Source: Schistocephalus solidus (lineage: Eukaryota > Platyhelminthes > Cestoda > Diphyllobothriidea > Diphyllobothriidae). From it: 64,000 nt of DNA. Position 1 is the stretch's first letter, and every line of letters begins with the position of its first letter. Below the pieces are notes generated by a model that did no database searches, had not been told where the DNA came from, and was given only the letters and a program-made list of their open reading frames with translations. Below, piece by piece: positions 30,302 to 42,975 of this stretch. Both the position numbers and the translations under genes were made by a program. The stretch spans positions 124,001-188,000 of the forward strand of contig WEDG01005656.1 of assembly GCA_017591395.1 (NCBI GenBank), given 5' to 3'.

Positions 30302-31054
30302 TGTAAGTTTAAAGTCGTCAAAATTGATTATCACCAACTGATTTTAAAACAGGATACCGGTGTTTCCTCTCACTCTGGAACTCGTGTGGGCGTTCGAATG
30401 ATGAGAAACTACCTGTACGTGAGAGGTTTCGTCCGTTAGAAAGTTTGTCCAATGCTTACCTAGTATGAGTTTAAAACATGGTGGAAATGGTGCCCAAAAC
30501 AGCTATTCCAGTCTGTCCTCCCTTGTTGGCAAAACCTTTGTACGCATTTCGGTCTGTACATCGTCAAAAAATAGCAAATAAAAATCTATTATCGACCCTC
30601 CATAGGACAAACAAGTGGAAAATTTCATTGCTTGTGAGTCTTTTATTTACCTAAAACAAAAAGAATAGTCTACTGTGAACTGCATTAATAAGCCGTACTC
30701 AGAATATCATATTTTCTACAAACTTTCCATCGGGCGATAGGAACTATCACTATCTAGTATATAATGACCGAATGTTGGATGCTGTTATTTTTAGTAGTTG
30801 AATGCATATCTTGGTCCTTATTTCTTAACCATAATCGCCTGATTTTCAAATAGCTAATGATACTAGGTATGCAAAATGGTAACTTTTATAAAAATCTTCT
30901 TAAGGACACAAAAACCCATTTATGCACTATGATATTCAATTCGAGTCTATGGTAGCTTTGGTTTACCAGAACATTTTCTTCTAGCCCCATTATGGCTTTA
31001 GCCGTCAAAGTCGGGATGCATATTAAAATGCAATAGTAAATTGTGGCAAAAAGT
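30295..31054. other. AT-rich spacer of tandem unit, copy 2
   Basis: No gene seen. It matches 27860-28615 with few differences. Confidence 0.6.
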
Positions 31055-32225
31055 CCGCATTCCAGGTGTGTATAAGTGAAGAAGAAGAAGGTTGTTCATT
31101 CACCGGAATCATGGCTTTATTCGTCAGAGCTTTTCGAACTCTTACTGGAGTCCATCGTCAGAGATAAAACAGCAACATAAAACGAGTAACATTTATAGAG
31201 GGGCAGGGGCCAATCAGACAGCAGTGGCGCCAGTATGGAGGTGACTACACAGGGCCCTGTATGCCGGTGCCAGATCGATAAATCGATCAACCGAGTTCTC
31301 ATCGAAGGCCCAGGATTGAAGAAATTATCGGCTTGTCCTGCATCTGGCGTGGGTGATGATCTTCGTGGCTGCACAGTTAAACTCGTGAGCCTTTTCGTAG
31401 GTGTGGGTAGCTACTTGCGATAAAACCGTCACCCCGTCTCACAGCAAGCCTATGCTCGTGTATGCGCTATCCAAGCATACGTCCAGTCTGTCCCTGCGTA
31501 GTTACAGGAACAATTTTGGCACGGGATGCGATACACTACTCCCGACTGCTCATTCGGATTTAATCTGTCCTTGATTCTCATGACAGTACTGCGCATGGTA
31601 GCTTTTGGGTCAGTGTGTACAATTCTGACACCAAGTCCATGTCGCGCTCGGTCGCTTCTGACACGTTCTGGATATATGGCATCGCATGCCATACCGTAGG
31701 GGTTGGTTCTGGTTGGGTCCTCCGCGGTCGAACACGTAGGAATCGGCTTATGAACGCCTTAGGATAGCCATTCTGTATAAATTAGTCGCGGAGGTAACGG
31801 CCTCACGTGCTTTTTTCCACCGGGCTGCTGCAATGAGTCTGCGTGCGCTTGAATAGTGTTCTCACACAGCTTTTTGTGAGCTACCGGATGGTCGCTGTGA
31901 AAAATTCGAGAAGCTGTGTAGTGTTCGTCGCCGTCCTGTAGACAGCCATTTCTATTTCGCCGTTGGGACGTCGCCTGACGAGTACAACAAGGAAGGGCAG
32001 CTGCTGCTATTTTTCTTCTTCCTCGTGAATTTTTATATCTGGGAAAATCGAGTTAAGGTGATCATGGAAATGTTGTAGCATGTTCCTCTTCAGGATAACA
32101 AATGTTCGTCTACATAATGGCGCCAAAATATCGGCGGCTGTTGGGTGACAGCGATCTTTTCCAATTCTGCCACTTAACCAGGGATTCGGGAACCCATTGG
32201 ACGTCAGATCAAAAGAGATAATCAA
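31055..32225 (-). mobile_element. Penelope-like element B (rightmost copy)
   Basis: Minus strand, right to left: a degraded block reading YVDE then, in another frame, TFVILKRNMLQHFHDHLNSI (RT motif C region, catalytic YVDD altered), the linker, a GIY-YIG region with GVVYRIPCQNCSCNYAG, and the 3' DSSKSS end. Unlike copies A and the hybrid it continues naturally upstream of KRNML, so it keeps the ancestral PLE order. Frameshifts and indels make it inactive. Confidence 0.8.
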
Positions 32226-33127
32226 TTCGTCCGATTGAATCCTCCGACCTTGAGGTCTGCTTAGGAATTCGGAGGCTGACCAGAGTTAGGAGTTCGGGTT
32301 TTCAAGTGCATCCGATTTTTCACTAGGTTATCGGTGGGGAACGATTGGCCGCAGAGGAACCTTTGTTTATAGAAATTTTCCTGATGCGTGCCAGGGCAGA
32401 ACTCGTTGGTTTCATTTGGCGCCGTTCGTTCTCCGTGATCACATTGTGACTTTTACCGCTAGCCCCCCTACCCTGCACCTTACAGTCAAGACGATAAAGA
32501 CGTTAACCCTCAGCTGAATTGTGACCCTAACCCCCTACTCTGACCTCAAGCATAAAACTTAACCCTAATCCCTCATCTGAATTTGGCGCAAAGCCATGCG
32601 TATTGTGAGCAGTTCCTATTCCATGTCCTGTTTAGGCGGCCATAATTTTGACACTCCTATTGTACCCATTCAACTTTGCGGCCAGCAGCGTCCAAAATAA
32701 ATGTTCTCCACTTTGGCATCTTCTTTTGGCTTCTGGCTTGAACTCGATAATAAAATGTGTAGCATATGGCCTTTTGTCACATCTCATGACTTTACATTTC
32801 AGCGGAAGTTTGATGCTGCGTGTGTTGGCCTGTACAGGCTGCGATCGATGCGCCCCATCATTTCGGATTCATTTTCAAGAGTCTCATTTACATTCTAATA
32901 TTCAACGGATATCTGGTACTATAGAGTTTTTCTTGAGTGAAGTAAAATCGTTTGAAAATTAATTAAGAACCACTGAACCTGCGCAACCAATACGATAGCT
33001 GCCATAATGACCAGGACATTCTACTCGAAGCGACTTATAGGGTCAATTGTTGGATGGACGCTCATACATGGGACTCACTCGTCTTGTTATTCATCCTTTG
33101 GGCTCACTCTCGAGCCCTCGCTCGAGG
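32226..33127. other. Unassigned region with degenerate TTAACCC words
   Basis: At 32480-32650 TTAACCCT/GACCCTAA words and a head similar to 25700-25740 (inverted) mark another piece of the dispersed repeat also at 940-1200. No coding sequence recognised (an open frame at 32648-32962 has no features). Confidence 0.35.
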
Positions 33128-33345
33128 CCTGGGCCTGATGAGAACTCGGTGAATTGATTTATCGATCTCGTTGCCGGCAGAGTAACATTACAGACAAAGG
33201 GAGACTGGAATGACCATTTCTGGCTCATTAGTCGTCATCAGCCAGTCATACCCAACCACAGGGTCAAACCCACGACCCGTTGGATCAGAAGATCCTGCGC
33301 TCTAAACCATTGCGCCACGGGCTCGTTGTCTTGTCGGTTTAGATC
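33128..33345. mobile_element. Small PLE piece (plus) joined to SINE-A (minus)
   Basis: 33128-33183 matches, on the plus strand, the PLE endonuclease segment encoding the ASDENSV..FIDL region. From about 33190 to 33345 follows a minus-strand tRNA-type SINE-A copy: B-box-like GGGTCAAACCCAC and an A-box region reading (reverse) GAGCCCGTGGCGCAATGG. It is older than the copies at 57.2 kb. Confidence 0.6.
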
Positions 33346-34340
33346 GGGAACGTTGACTGCATTCGTCGATACTCTCGCCGATTCCTAACGAAACTCGCTC
33401 GTCCCGTTCAGCCTTTGGGGCTCACTCTAGTATCCAGTCAGCCTTCTACTGTCCGCTACACTACTAAAATACTTAAATGATTTTACCTGGAGAAAAGAGA
33501 GGGTGATATTTTTGCGCGACTTCGGGAAACGCTGGTGTCAATAATTTTGTGGAAGAAGGCACCGAGTAGCACCTTTAAACATTCTGACTTTTCTCAAGTC
33601 CGGCAATACTACGTTACGAGTCTTGAAGTTACTCGCTACGCATGCCAAATCAGACTGTTTTTAAACAAACAAATCTTTTACGTTCTAAATGGCCACTCAT
33701 AACTCGAAAATGTTCGTAATTCGTTATCTAACATCATTTTATGTGACAATATCCTGTATTCAAATTGCATCCACAAATAGGCATGATAATAACTCAATAC
33801 CCCTGTCTTCTTATTCTAAGACTTATCAGTAATATAGTAATGGATACCTCCTCTACGTGCGTATGTCTGAACGTTCATACGCGACAGTGTGGCTGTATGC
33901 TGTTATACATTACTGAACGAATCCATCCGCTATATTGGAGAAGTTAGTATGTAGTGAAAAAGTCTTTTGTTGTAGGGTTCAAATACGTCCTTTAAATACC
34001 TTGGTCAACGATCCCTAACTTTAGATCATGATTTACGACCATCTTGTTGGATATTTACTATTTCCGAGGTTTATAATGCCATTCTCAGAGCCGCTTATAC
34101 GTCGTTTTTCGGTCTCTTCGTTGATATACAGTTCTAAAAACTAGTCCATTGGATGAAGTTTTTATATTCTAAATGTTCAACTCGTGCCTTTTCACCCTGT
34201 AGTCCATGCATTTCGACAATCCTTCAGCAACTACCTAACATCGTTTGCTTTTGGAATTTAAATATATCACTGACCCTCACGGTTTGACCAACCTATTAAG
34301 CATTCCATCATGCAGATTAGTACGCCCGTAGCAGAGAGAG
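33346..34340. other. AT-rich unassigned region
   Basis: Nothing recognisable on either strand beyond short open frames. Confidence 0.3.
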
Positions 34341-34344
34341 TGGG

Positions 34345-34590
34345 ATTGGACACATTTCTTGGAGCGTATTAACCGTCATCAGTCAGTCATACCCAACCAC
34401 AGGCGGTGCATCACCAGAGGGTCGAAACCCACGACCTGTGGATAAGAAGTCCAACGCTCTAAACCATTGCCACGAGCTCGTTGTCGCGTAGTTCGAGCCT
34501 CGGGCTCCTGGGTTGGGTATTGTTGACTGATGACGGCTAATAAGCAGAAATGGCCATTTCAGTCTCCTTGTTTTTGACGGTCATGGTATT
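34345..34590. mobile_element. SINE-A pieces in inverted arrangement
   Basis: 34360-34490 is a minus-strand SINE-A head and body. 34505-34590 is a plus-strand SINE-A body (GGGTTGGGTATTGTTGACTGATGACGG..., then the CCATTTCAGTCTCCTTG block). The two lie head to head, like the 57.2-58.5 kb cluster in miniature. Confidence 0.6.
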
Positions 34591-34860
34591 CTGCCAATAA
34601 GGACATTTGTTGATGAGTGCATCAGCGAATTCCCGTCATGCATTATATTTCAACTACTGAACCAACCCGTTTTAACCATCCTCGTCATTTAGCCGCAGAT
34701 AGGTTAGCTATTGCAAAGAATGAATTCAGCCCTGGAGCTAGTAATAATTTGGTTTCCCTCAGTCCATGTGCGTCCTACTTATGATGTGCAAAGAGTCTCT
34801 GCCTGATTGTCACCCATGCCGTGATTGCCGACGAGTGAACAACTGCACTGTTCCTGACAG

Positions 34861-35232
34861 ATGGCCGTTTCCCATCTCCAGGAGTTTTCCTCCAATGTAG
34901 CCGGTGCATCAATCTTTTCCAGCATTGAACTAGTCAAATCCTACCATCAAATGCCCATTGCTCGAGAAGACATCCCCAAAACGGTGCCCACGACCCGATT
35001 TGGCCTTTTTAGAGTTTGTCAGTATGCCTCGTACTCAAAAACTTCGCGTACACGTTTCAAGAGTTTCACCAACGAGTCCTCCCGCGACTTACCCTTCATT
35101 TTTGTTTTGTCGATGAAGAAGAAGAGGTGATTATTGGATCTAATTATCACCCCTCTTCTTATTCTTCTTCTTACTCCTCCTCTTCTTTTCCCTTCTTCTT
35201 CCCTTCTTCTTCCTCATCTTCCTCTTCTTCTT

Positions 35233-35263
<31 letters not shown>

Positions 35264-36240
35264 TTATTATTATTATTATTATTATTCTAATAAATTTTCG
35301 TCTTCTTCTTCTAAACTGCTTCCTGGAACTCGCCTGTTCCTTCTATCAGCACTTAACCAATGCTCATGCTTTGATCGACTTGAAATCATGGCCGAACTTC
35401 AGCCCCATTTGACAAAACGTAGTTAACATACTAGTCTTCAGATCAAGGCCATTCCTCTGTTCACCACATCTAGTGCCAGCACTGGCGATATCGTGCAGTC
35501 CCTCTCGACCTGTAGTACCAAGCGAAATGAAACGAGATGTTTTACCGCGGTTCAAAATTTTGTTCGTCCTAGCATCGGGCTGCAGTACCCCGTCAGTAGT
35601 AGTTTCATCGGACCCAGCATAAACGCCGATATCGCCACAGGGACTTATTCGATTTGGCCTGTCAGAAAGTCATAAATCAGTTTGGTACAGCAAAGCCCCC
35701 ATTGGCACCGATCTTGCACTTGACGCACGTTTTTTGCACATGTACACATAGATCTGGTGTGTTCTTCACCAACATTCCGTGGTTGTAATTATTTAAAACT
35801 ACAATTGACCGGTTACGGTGGCCCGTCGTAAATCCAATTTCAAGTATAACTTTGAGGATGCTGCTCGCTCCCCGTCATATTTCTGAAACCTGGATCAAAT
35901 TATGGCGTCGCCTAAACTATCACCACCGACCAAGAGCCCAGCAATTTGAATTCACACTTTCTAATGACCTCACGGACCTCCTCAGGATGTTCCTCGCATA
36001 CCACACGACGGTCTACCATCCCTCGTCCAAGGGTTTGGTTGAGCGTTTTCATGATCAACTCTAAGTCTCACTCTGGACCTATGACTCCTCTCGAAACTGG
36101 AGCCAACAGCCGTCCCTGGTCATGCTCGGCATCCGTACGGTGCTCAAACCTAAGTGGAGTGCTCCACTGCTGAACTTGTTTGCAGCGGCACTACCCTTCC
36201 GGATTCTCAGTGATTTTCTTCAGGTAGAGTCAAAGCTTGT
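34861..36240 (+). pseudogene. pol: Gypsy copy C, RT and integrase remnants
   Basis: RT block ASIFSSIELVKSYHQMPIAR (about 34906-34965), with TRFGLF following. After the simple-sequence tract comes an integrase region: KAPIGT (about 35693), FAHVHIDLV (about 35735), QQFEFTLSNDLTDLLRMF, TTVYHPSSKGLVERFHDQL (35940-36062; the conserved YHP...G..ER motif of Gypsy integrases) and LVMLGIRTVLKPKWS (36117-36160). The region between RT and integrase is missing or unrecognisable, and stops abound. It is related to copies A/B at the clade level. Confidence 0.75.
35150..35287 (+). repeat. (TTC)n / (TAT)n compound microsatellite
   Basis: Interrupted TTC/CTT triplets followed by about 25 bp of TAT triplets, lying inside the decayed pol of gypsy copy C. 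Confidence 0.95.
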
Positions 36241-36334
36241 AGACATATGTCTTGCAGTGATTGTCCAAAGATCACGCCAAGCAATGGCTACTCCCAAGCC
36301 ATGCCTCCAAGGATCCCGTAGATGGTGTCTTTCT

Positions 36335-36699
<365 letters not shown>

Positions 36700-36700
<1 letters not shown>

Positions 36701-36835
36701 TACCCGCCTGTGCCCGAGTGTCCAACTTTGCAGAGTCCAGAAGACCGAAGACGGGAGAGGGGCGCAGGTGGCTGGTGCGGCGTGAGCCTGCACCTATGCG
36801 TGCCTGCACCGTTTCGCCGATGGAGACAGACATAC
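36700..36835 (-). repeat. SINE-C / LINE-tail piece beside the (CT)n
   Basis: CTTACCCGCCTGTGCCCG, AGAAGACCG.AGACGGGAGAGG and GGCTGG.GCGGCGTGAGCCTGC match minus-strand SINE-C. In complete copies the position of the (CT)n is a short CTCTCTCGCTCTC stretch, so the microsatellite probably grew from it. Confidence 0.6.
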
Positions 36836-38427
36836 GTACGCTATAGAAAGCTGAGTGGAGTCAATTGAAGCTAAATTGATGTTAAAAAGTGCTCCCATCT
36901 CCCGGGAGAGAGCAGTATGGCCAGCCATAGACGAAATGCAATACCGACTCTGGCTTGGTATTTGTCGCATGCACTTCCGTTTGCCTGGGCAACATTCACA
37001 GGCTATATATCGGCGGTAGAGGGTACTCGGCAGTCGAACTCGCTGCTGCATGGCTGTGACCGCTCCGCCAACCAGCGCCGGCACTGAATCCAAATTTTTA
37101 GAGGCCAATGCCACTCCCGCAAGGACCTGGAAGGTATTGGAAGCAAGGCTATTTTGACCTCTTGGCTGATTAAGCCAGATCAGTGGAGGTGTTCTGCGGA
37201 AGGAGCTGAAAGAGTTACCTTTTGCGAGCAAGCTGACCGTTCAACAACCGTCAGAAAGTCAACTGGGAAAAGAGGCTTTCGAGCAGACTCCGTGCATATA
37301 GCAATCGACCGTAATAGCAGTATAAATAAAAGCCAAAAGTCAATCAATCTGAAATTAGTAGTATTTATTTTAACCCAGGAGTTACTAGGGGAATTGCATA
37401 TAATGACTGGGAAGACTGACGATCGGCAGTAGTCGTTTCCTTGATCATAGCTCTTACATTATGCCTAACGCTGCTGTTTTCCTCCATTGGATTTTTGAAC
37501 TCCGTTGCTAAGGGGGTTCATGGGGGTGTGACAAAGGCATTTTGTTTAAGAAGTGTGTTAAAATACACTCAAATTCAAAGAATTATAAGACGAGGGATTC
37601 ACAATAAGTTTAATAGCAAACCGACAGCGTGATGAAGGCTGTTATGTCAATTCCACCCCTGTAACACTTCTGAGCCAGCAAACAGTGTTCCTCAACATAC
37701 CCATAGGAGGGTCTATCGTTCGTCGCTGCTATTTAGAAGTCAATTTACAATTGTGAAATTACGATATTATCAGATAATTATGATTAGGTTACATGAAGTA
37801 AAGACCAGCCATGAGTAAGTCAGCCTAGCAACCTTATGCTGAAAACCGTTTTCGTTGCTATTATGTTGGAAGCTGATTTGTACAAATGAAACTATACCAT
37901 CCACATCGGTGAGCAGAAACAACGCGAGAAATCTCAGGACAAACCAGCATCTTCAGAAAAGAGGGGCGTGCGGATGGGGGAGCCATAGATCTTCCCTGCT
38001 CGCAAGTCTTGCCATTGAGCACGGAAATTCTTCATCCGTAGAATTCGAAAAGCTTAACAGGATGTTGGATCCCTATGGGAAACATCACCTTCGTCGAAAT
38101 TTATTCAGGTAGAGGCAGGCGGATATACATGTCCACAGATACATAGCATTGCTGCATCAACTTGGAAAAGTTGGCCGTCGGAGTTCAGTGGAGAAATGGG
38201 ATGACAGAGTACCAGAGGCTGTTGAAGCGTTTCGAAGAAGGCAATATTTTCGTCTGACGCAATTTAACAGGTTTTGGGTGTTTGAAACGTCACAAGCAGT
38301 GGTTGAACTCGGAGCACTACATTTATCACGCAAAATCCCGCGTTGGAGGTAGAGACAGGAGGCACCAGAATGAGACAGTGGTGGCATCTGTGGAGCAAAG
38401 TCAGGTATGTGTATGTGTGTTTTGCAA
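36836..38427. other. Unassigned region upstream of L2
   Basis: No recognised gene. Short plus-strand frames at 37855-38112 and 38149-38352 (with KWDDRVPEAVEAFRRRQ) are unlike anything I know. The last bases (about 38407-38420) are TATGTGTATGTGTG, a GT-rich stretch at the 5' end of L2. Confidence 0.3.
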
Positions 38428-39030
38428 GTGTTGGGGTGTAGGGGTACTAGTTAGGGGTAGCACTACACAGATAGCATTTGGTCGCTCCATTTGTCTCCGT
38501 ACAGGTGGGTGAATGCTCCTGTGGCCGCCTCTAACTGGTACCCAACTCTCACCTGTGGCTCCTCGAAGTTGGGTTCTTCCCCAGCGGCCACACCCCGGGC
38601 AACCGTCACGACCGGCGGGCTAAAACCAGGTGAGGGTCTCCGGTGTTGTGTGTGCCTCCACACCCGGTATGTCTGACTCCCCGAACTTCCCACCTCCCCC
38701 TCTCAAAAAGTCCTACGGTGGGGGCGACAGCAGACCCCGTAGGCGGCCCAGACTAACTCGGGGTCGTTCTCCCACTAAAACAAAACCGTGACCCATAGTG
38801 GAGTTCGGCAGCCGTCTGGGATGTCCAGAGCAGCCCCTATTTAGGGACAGCACTGCTTGCCTCCTCGCGGAGGAAGGGGCTAGAAAAGTGTGCCCTAAAA
38901 AAAATTGCTGGTTCTCACGTCTTCTGCAGCCGGCCGCGGCTCGCAGATCGCAAAACTACGCGGTCGTAAAACTCAAACAAACAACAATACCCCCGTCCCC
39001 ATCCCCCTCGCCATACTCTCCAGGCTGCTC
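38428..39030 (+). other. L2 5' UTR
   Basis: About 600 bp shared with L3 (43868-44457), differing mostly by short homopolymer indels. No ORF1/gag-like frame is visible, so the element looks like a single-ORF LINE. Internal promoter activity would be expected here (family knowledge). Confidence 0.65.
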
Positions 39031-40420
39031 GGGTGAGTCCACTCACACTAGCAGCCTGGAATGTTCGTTCCCTTTTAGACAATCCTAGGAGCAACCGGCC
39101 GGAACGGAGGACGGCGCTAGTCGCTCGGAACTGGTGCGCTACAAGGTGGACATTGCTGCTCTCAGCGAGACCCCGATTCTCTGAGCAGGGTCAGCTGGAG
39201 GAGGTGGGGTGCCGGCTACACCTTTCTTCTGGAGCGGCCGGCCAAAGGCAGAGCGACGCGACGCTGGTGTTGCCTTTGCCATTCGTAACGACATCGTGGG
39301 ACGTCTGCCCTGTCTGCCGCAGGGTATCAATGATCGCCTGATGAGCCTCCGCCTGCCTCTTCGGGGAGACCAGTTCGCCACCATCATCAGCGCCTACGCT
39401 CCCCAATGACGAGCTCTGATGCGGCGAAGGACAAATTCTACGAGGACCTGCACGCCTTGCTGGCGACTGTGCCGAAAGAGGACAAGTTAATTGTCCTTGG
39501 TGACTTCAATGCCCGCGTCGGGACGGACCACGCTGCCTGGCAGGGAGTGCTGGGTCCCCACGGTCTCGGTAGCTGTAACGATAACGGCCTCCTTCTTCTG
39601 CGCACGTGTGCGGAACACCGTCTCCTGCTGACCAACACCTTCTTCCGCCTTCCGACGCGGGAGAAGGCCACGTGGATGCACCCTCGGTCGCGGCGCTGGC
39701 ATCTGCTGGACTATGTTCTCGTCCGGAGGCGAGATCGACAGGACGTGCTGGTAACCAAGGCGATCCGCGATGCCGATGGTTGGACAGATCACCGCCTCGT
39801 CATCTCCCAGATGAGGCTCCGACTGCAACCCCGACGAAGGCCCCAAAGGTAAGAGGCCGCCATGTAAGTTAAATACTCTTTTATTAAATTTGCCTGCTCA
39901 CTGTTTTGATTTCAGCAACCAAATAACCGAGAAACTGGAGGACCTGCATGCTCCAGATGATAACGCTACCGTGGAGACACGATGGTGTCAACTGCGAAAT
40001 GTCATCCAGTCCACCGCCCTCGATGTACTCGGACGCGCACACCGTCGACACCAGGACTGGTTTGACGACAATGACGCCGACATCAGCAACTTACTCGCGG
40101 AGAAGAATAGACTACACAAAGCCTACATGGACCTTCGGACTGACGCCACCAAAGCAGCCTTTTCAGATGCCGGCGCCTTGTACAACAACGGCTGCGGGAG
40201 ATGCAGGATGCCTGGATGATCCGAAAGGCTGAGGAAATCCAGGGGTATGCGGACCGCAATGAAATGAAAAAAACTTTTTCAAAGCCATCAAAGGCCATCT
40301 ACGGCCCGTGTATCAAGGGGTCCCGCACCGCTGCTCAGCTCTGACGGCACAACACTGCTGACAGAGAAATCGCAAATTCTGAAGCGCTGGGCCGAGCACT
40401 TCCAGAAATGTCCTTAATTG
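39031..40420 (+). pseudogene. L2 endonuclease and linker
   Basis: Blocks [46 protein letters not shown] and [15 protein letters not shown] (Asp-His catalytic end) are intact in sequence but lie in three frames. There are at least four one-base indels (near 39130, 39170-39230, 39400, 39845) and more in the linker (40160, 40270, 40300-40320, 40400). The order and spacing match L3. Confidence 0.85.
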
Positions 40421-40459
40421 CTCATCAGCCATCTCCGATGCTGCCATTGACCGGCTCCC

Positions 40460-42299
40460 TCAAGTGGACACGAACAATGACCTGGATCTGCCCGCCTTCC
40501 CTACCAGAAACCATCCGGGCCGTGCAGCAGATTTCCAGCGGTAAAGCACCGGGATCCGACGCAATCCCACCGGAAGTCTACAAGCACGGTGGGCCCCGGC
40601 TGATGGCAGAACTCACAACACTCTTCCAGGAGATGTGGCGCCAAGGACAAGTTCCTCAGGATTTCAAAGACGCGACCATCGTCCATCTCTACAAACGGAA
40701 GGGGAACCGGCAACTCTGTGATAATCACAGAGGCATCTCGTTGCTCAACATCGCCGGGGAAGATCTTCGCCCGTATCCTTCTCAATCGTCTTAACGGTCA
40801 CCTAGAGCAGGGCCTGCTCCCGGAAAGCCAATGTGGCTTCCGCCGACACCGCGGAACAACCGATATGATCTTTGCCGCCCGCCAGCTACAAGAGAAGTGT
40901 CAGGGAGATGCGAACTCACCTATACACTACCTTCGTGGATCTAACGAAAGCCTTTGACACGGTGAATCGTGACGGACTGTGGAAAGTCATGCAGAAATTT
41001 GGTTGTCCTGAGCGGTTCACGCACATGGTGCGTCAGCTTCATGACGGGATGACGGCGCGCGTCACTGACAACGGGACGGTATCCGAAGCATTCGCAGTGA
41101 CCAACGGAGTGAAGCAGGGCTGCGTACTGGCCCCCACCCTCTTCAGTCTCATGTTCTCGGCTATGCTGATGGACGCCTACCGTGATGAGCAGCCTGGTAT
41201 CCGCATCGCCTACAGAACTGACGGGCACCTTCTCAACAGTCGGCGTATGCAGGCTCCAACGCGCGTGTCTACGACTACAGTCCATGACTTGCTCTTCGCG
41301 GACGACTGCGCCCTTAACACCGTGACGGAGGAGGACATGCAAAGGAGCATGGACCTCTTCGCCGAAGACTGCGCCGATTTTGGATTAACAATCAGTACAG
41401 CCAAAACGGTTGTCATGCACCAGCCGCCACCCAGCGCGGAATACAATGCTCCTCGAATCAATGTCAACGGTGCTCAACTCAAAAACGTGGAAACCTTCGC
41501 TTATCTAGGAAGCACGATGTCGCGCAACACGAGAATCGATGACGAGGTTGCCCAACGGATCTCCAAAGCTAGTCAGGCCTTCGGCCGGCTGCGAACCTCC
41601 GTGTGGAATCGCCACGGTATTCACCTGAACACCAAACTGAAGATGTACAAGGCCGTCGTCTTGTCGACACTCCTTTACGGAGCGGAAACCTGGACCGTCT
41701 ACTCGAACCAAGCCAGGAAGCTGAATCACTTTCATCTCAGCTGCCTCCGCAGAATACTGAAGCTGAGATGGCAAGACAGGATCCCGGACACGGAAGTCCT
41801 GGAGCGGACCGGAATCCTCAGCATCCATGCCATGCTGAGGCAAGTGCAACTGCGATGGAGCGGCCACCTGGTAAGAATGGACGACGAGCGACTACCCAAA
41901 CGACTTTTCTACGGAGATGTCGCTACGGGTTCTCGCCGGCAGGGAGGTCAAAAACGACGCTACAAGGACACTTTGAAGAAATCGCTGAAGCAACTGCAAA
42001 TCAACTCGGCGACCTGGGAGGACCTCGCCCAGGATAGACCGGCATGGAGAAGATCAGTGAAGACTGGTTCAGCAATCTATGAGGCCAACCGGATCGCCGC
42101 CGCCAAGGCCAAAAGAGCGGCACGAAAGTCACCAGCGCCCCGGACCAACACCGCCAATGCCCAGGCCCTGCCAACATGCCCGCGCTGTCAACGCATCTTC
42201 CGCGCGCGAATCGGCCTGGTTGGACATCTTCGGACGCAATGCACCAACAATCCCGACAATTCCAATTTCTACGTCAAATTCTGCCAACCCTCCTTCTGA
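40460..42299 (+). pseudogene. L2 reverse transcriptase and first zinc finger
   Basis: After two frameshifts near 40757 and 40903 the frame 40872-42299 is open for 475 codons. It holds [15 protein letters not shown] (motif A), [14 protein letters not shown] (motif B), [12 protein letters not shown] (motif C), [15 protein letters not shown], the post-RT block [18 protein letters not shown] and finger one [18 protein letters not shown]. An extra C at about 42254 then shifts the frame before fingers 2-5. Confidence 0.85.
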
Positions 42300-42429
42300 C
42301 TCCCCACCCTCACTCCTGTCATCAATTCCATTACTCCCACCATCATAGAGACCACATCCATCTACTCATCGCCTGTTACCCCCCACCACCGCAACCACCA
42401 CCGCCTTCACTACCACCACAACCACCATC

Positions 42430-42975
42430 AGCGATGGGGAATCTCTCCTAAGCTGTACTCAATGCGACCGCACATTCACCTCACGCATCGGCCTGGTCGG
42501 TCACTTGCGAATACATCGTACAGAGACCGGTGAGCCAGTGCCTGGAACACCATCACACAGCAGAGATCGTCGCCTCCACTGCCCTCACTGTCCTCGCGCA
42601 TTCACTCATCGCATGGGCCTATTCGGTCACATGCGCATCCATGACAGCGGAATTCACCACAATGCCGACAACACCGATACACCATGCACACCCTCCGCTC
42701 CTGCCATTCTTAGCGCCCCTGCCACCCCCACTACCATGAATGACATCCTCCCAGCCTCTACCGATTTCTCCTGCCCACACTGCGCCCGCAACTTCAACTC
42801 ACGCATCGGCCTGGTCGGTCACCTGCGAATCCATCGCATGGAGGCTGGTGAACCAGTGCCTGGGGCTCCGACATACAGTCGACGCGCCCGCCTTCACTGC
42901 CCTCACTGCTCCCGCACATTTACACACCGCATGGGCCTATTAGGACACATGCGCCTCCACGACAACCTCCGGTAA
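42430..42975 (+). pseudogene. L2 zinc fingers 2-5
   Basis: Four C-x2-C-x12-H-x3-H fingers (starts [32 protein letters not shown]), ending with the conserved HDNLR and stop within the hairpin. The frame is +1 relative to L2's RT. L3 has the same C6 run (L1 has C5) in the Thr/Pro linker. Confidence 0.8.

Noticed and set aside
29846..30439. 197-codon frame with a long Ile-Tyr repeat
   Set aside because: It is an out-of-frame shadow of the 167-codon frame running through the (TA)n tract.
40941..41342. 133-codon minus-strand frame conserved in L1, L2 and L3
   Set aside because: Conservation follows from the RT coding strand; the antisense frame has no motif and mirrors RT codons.
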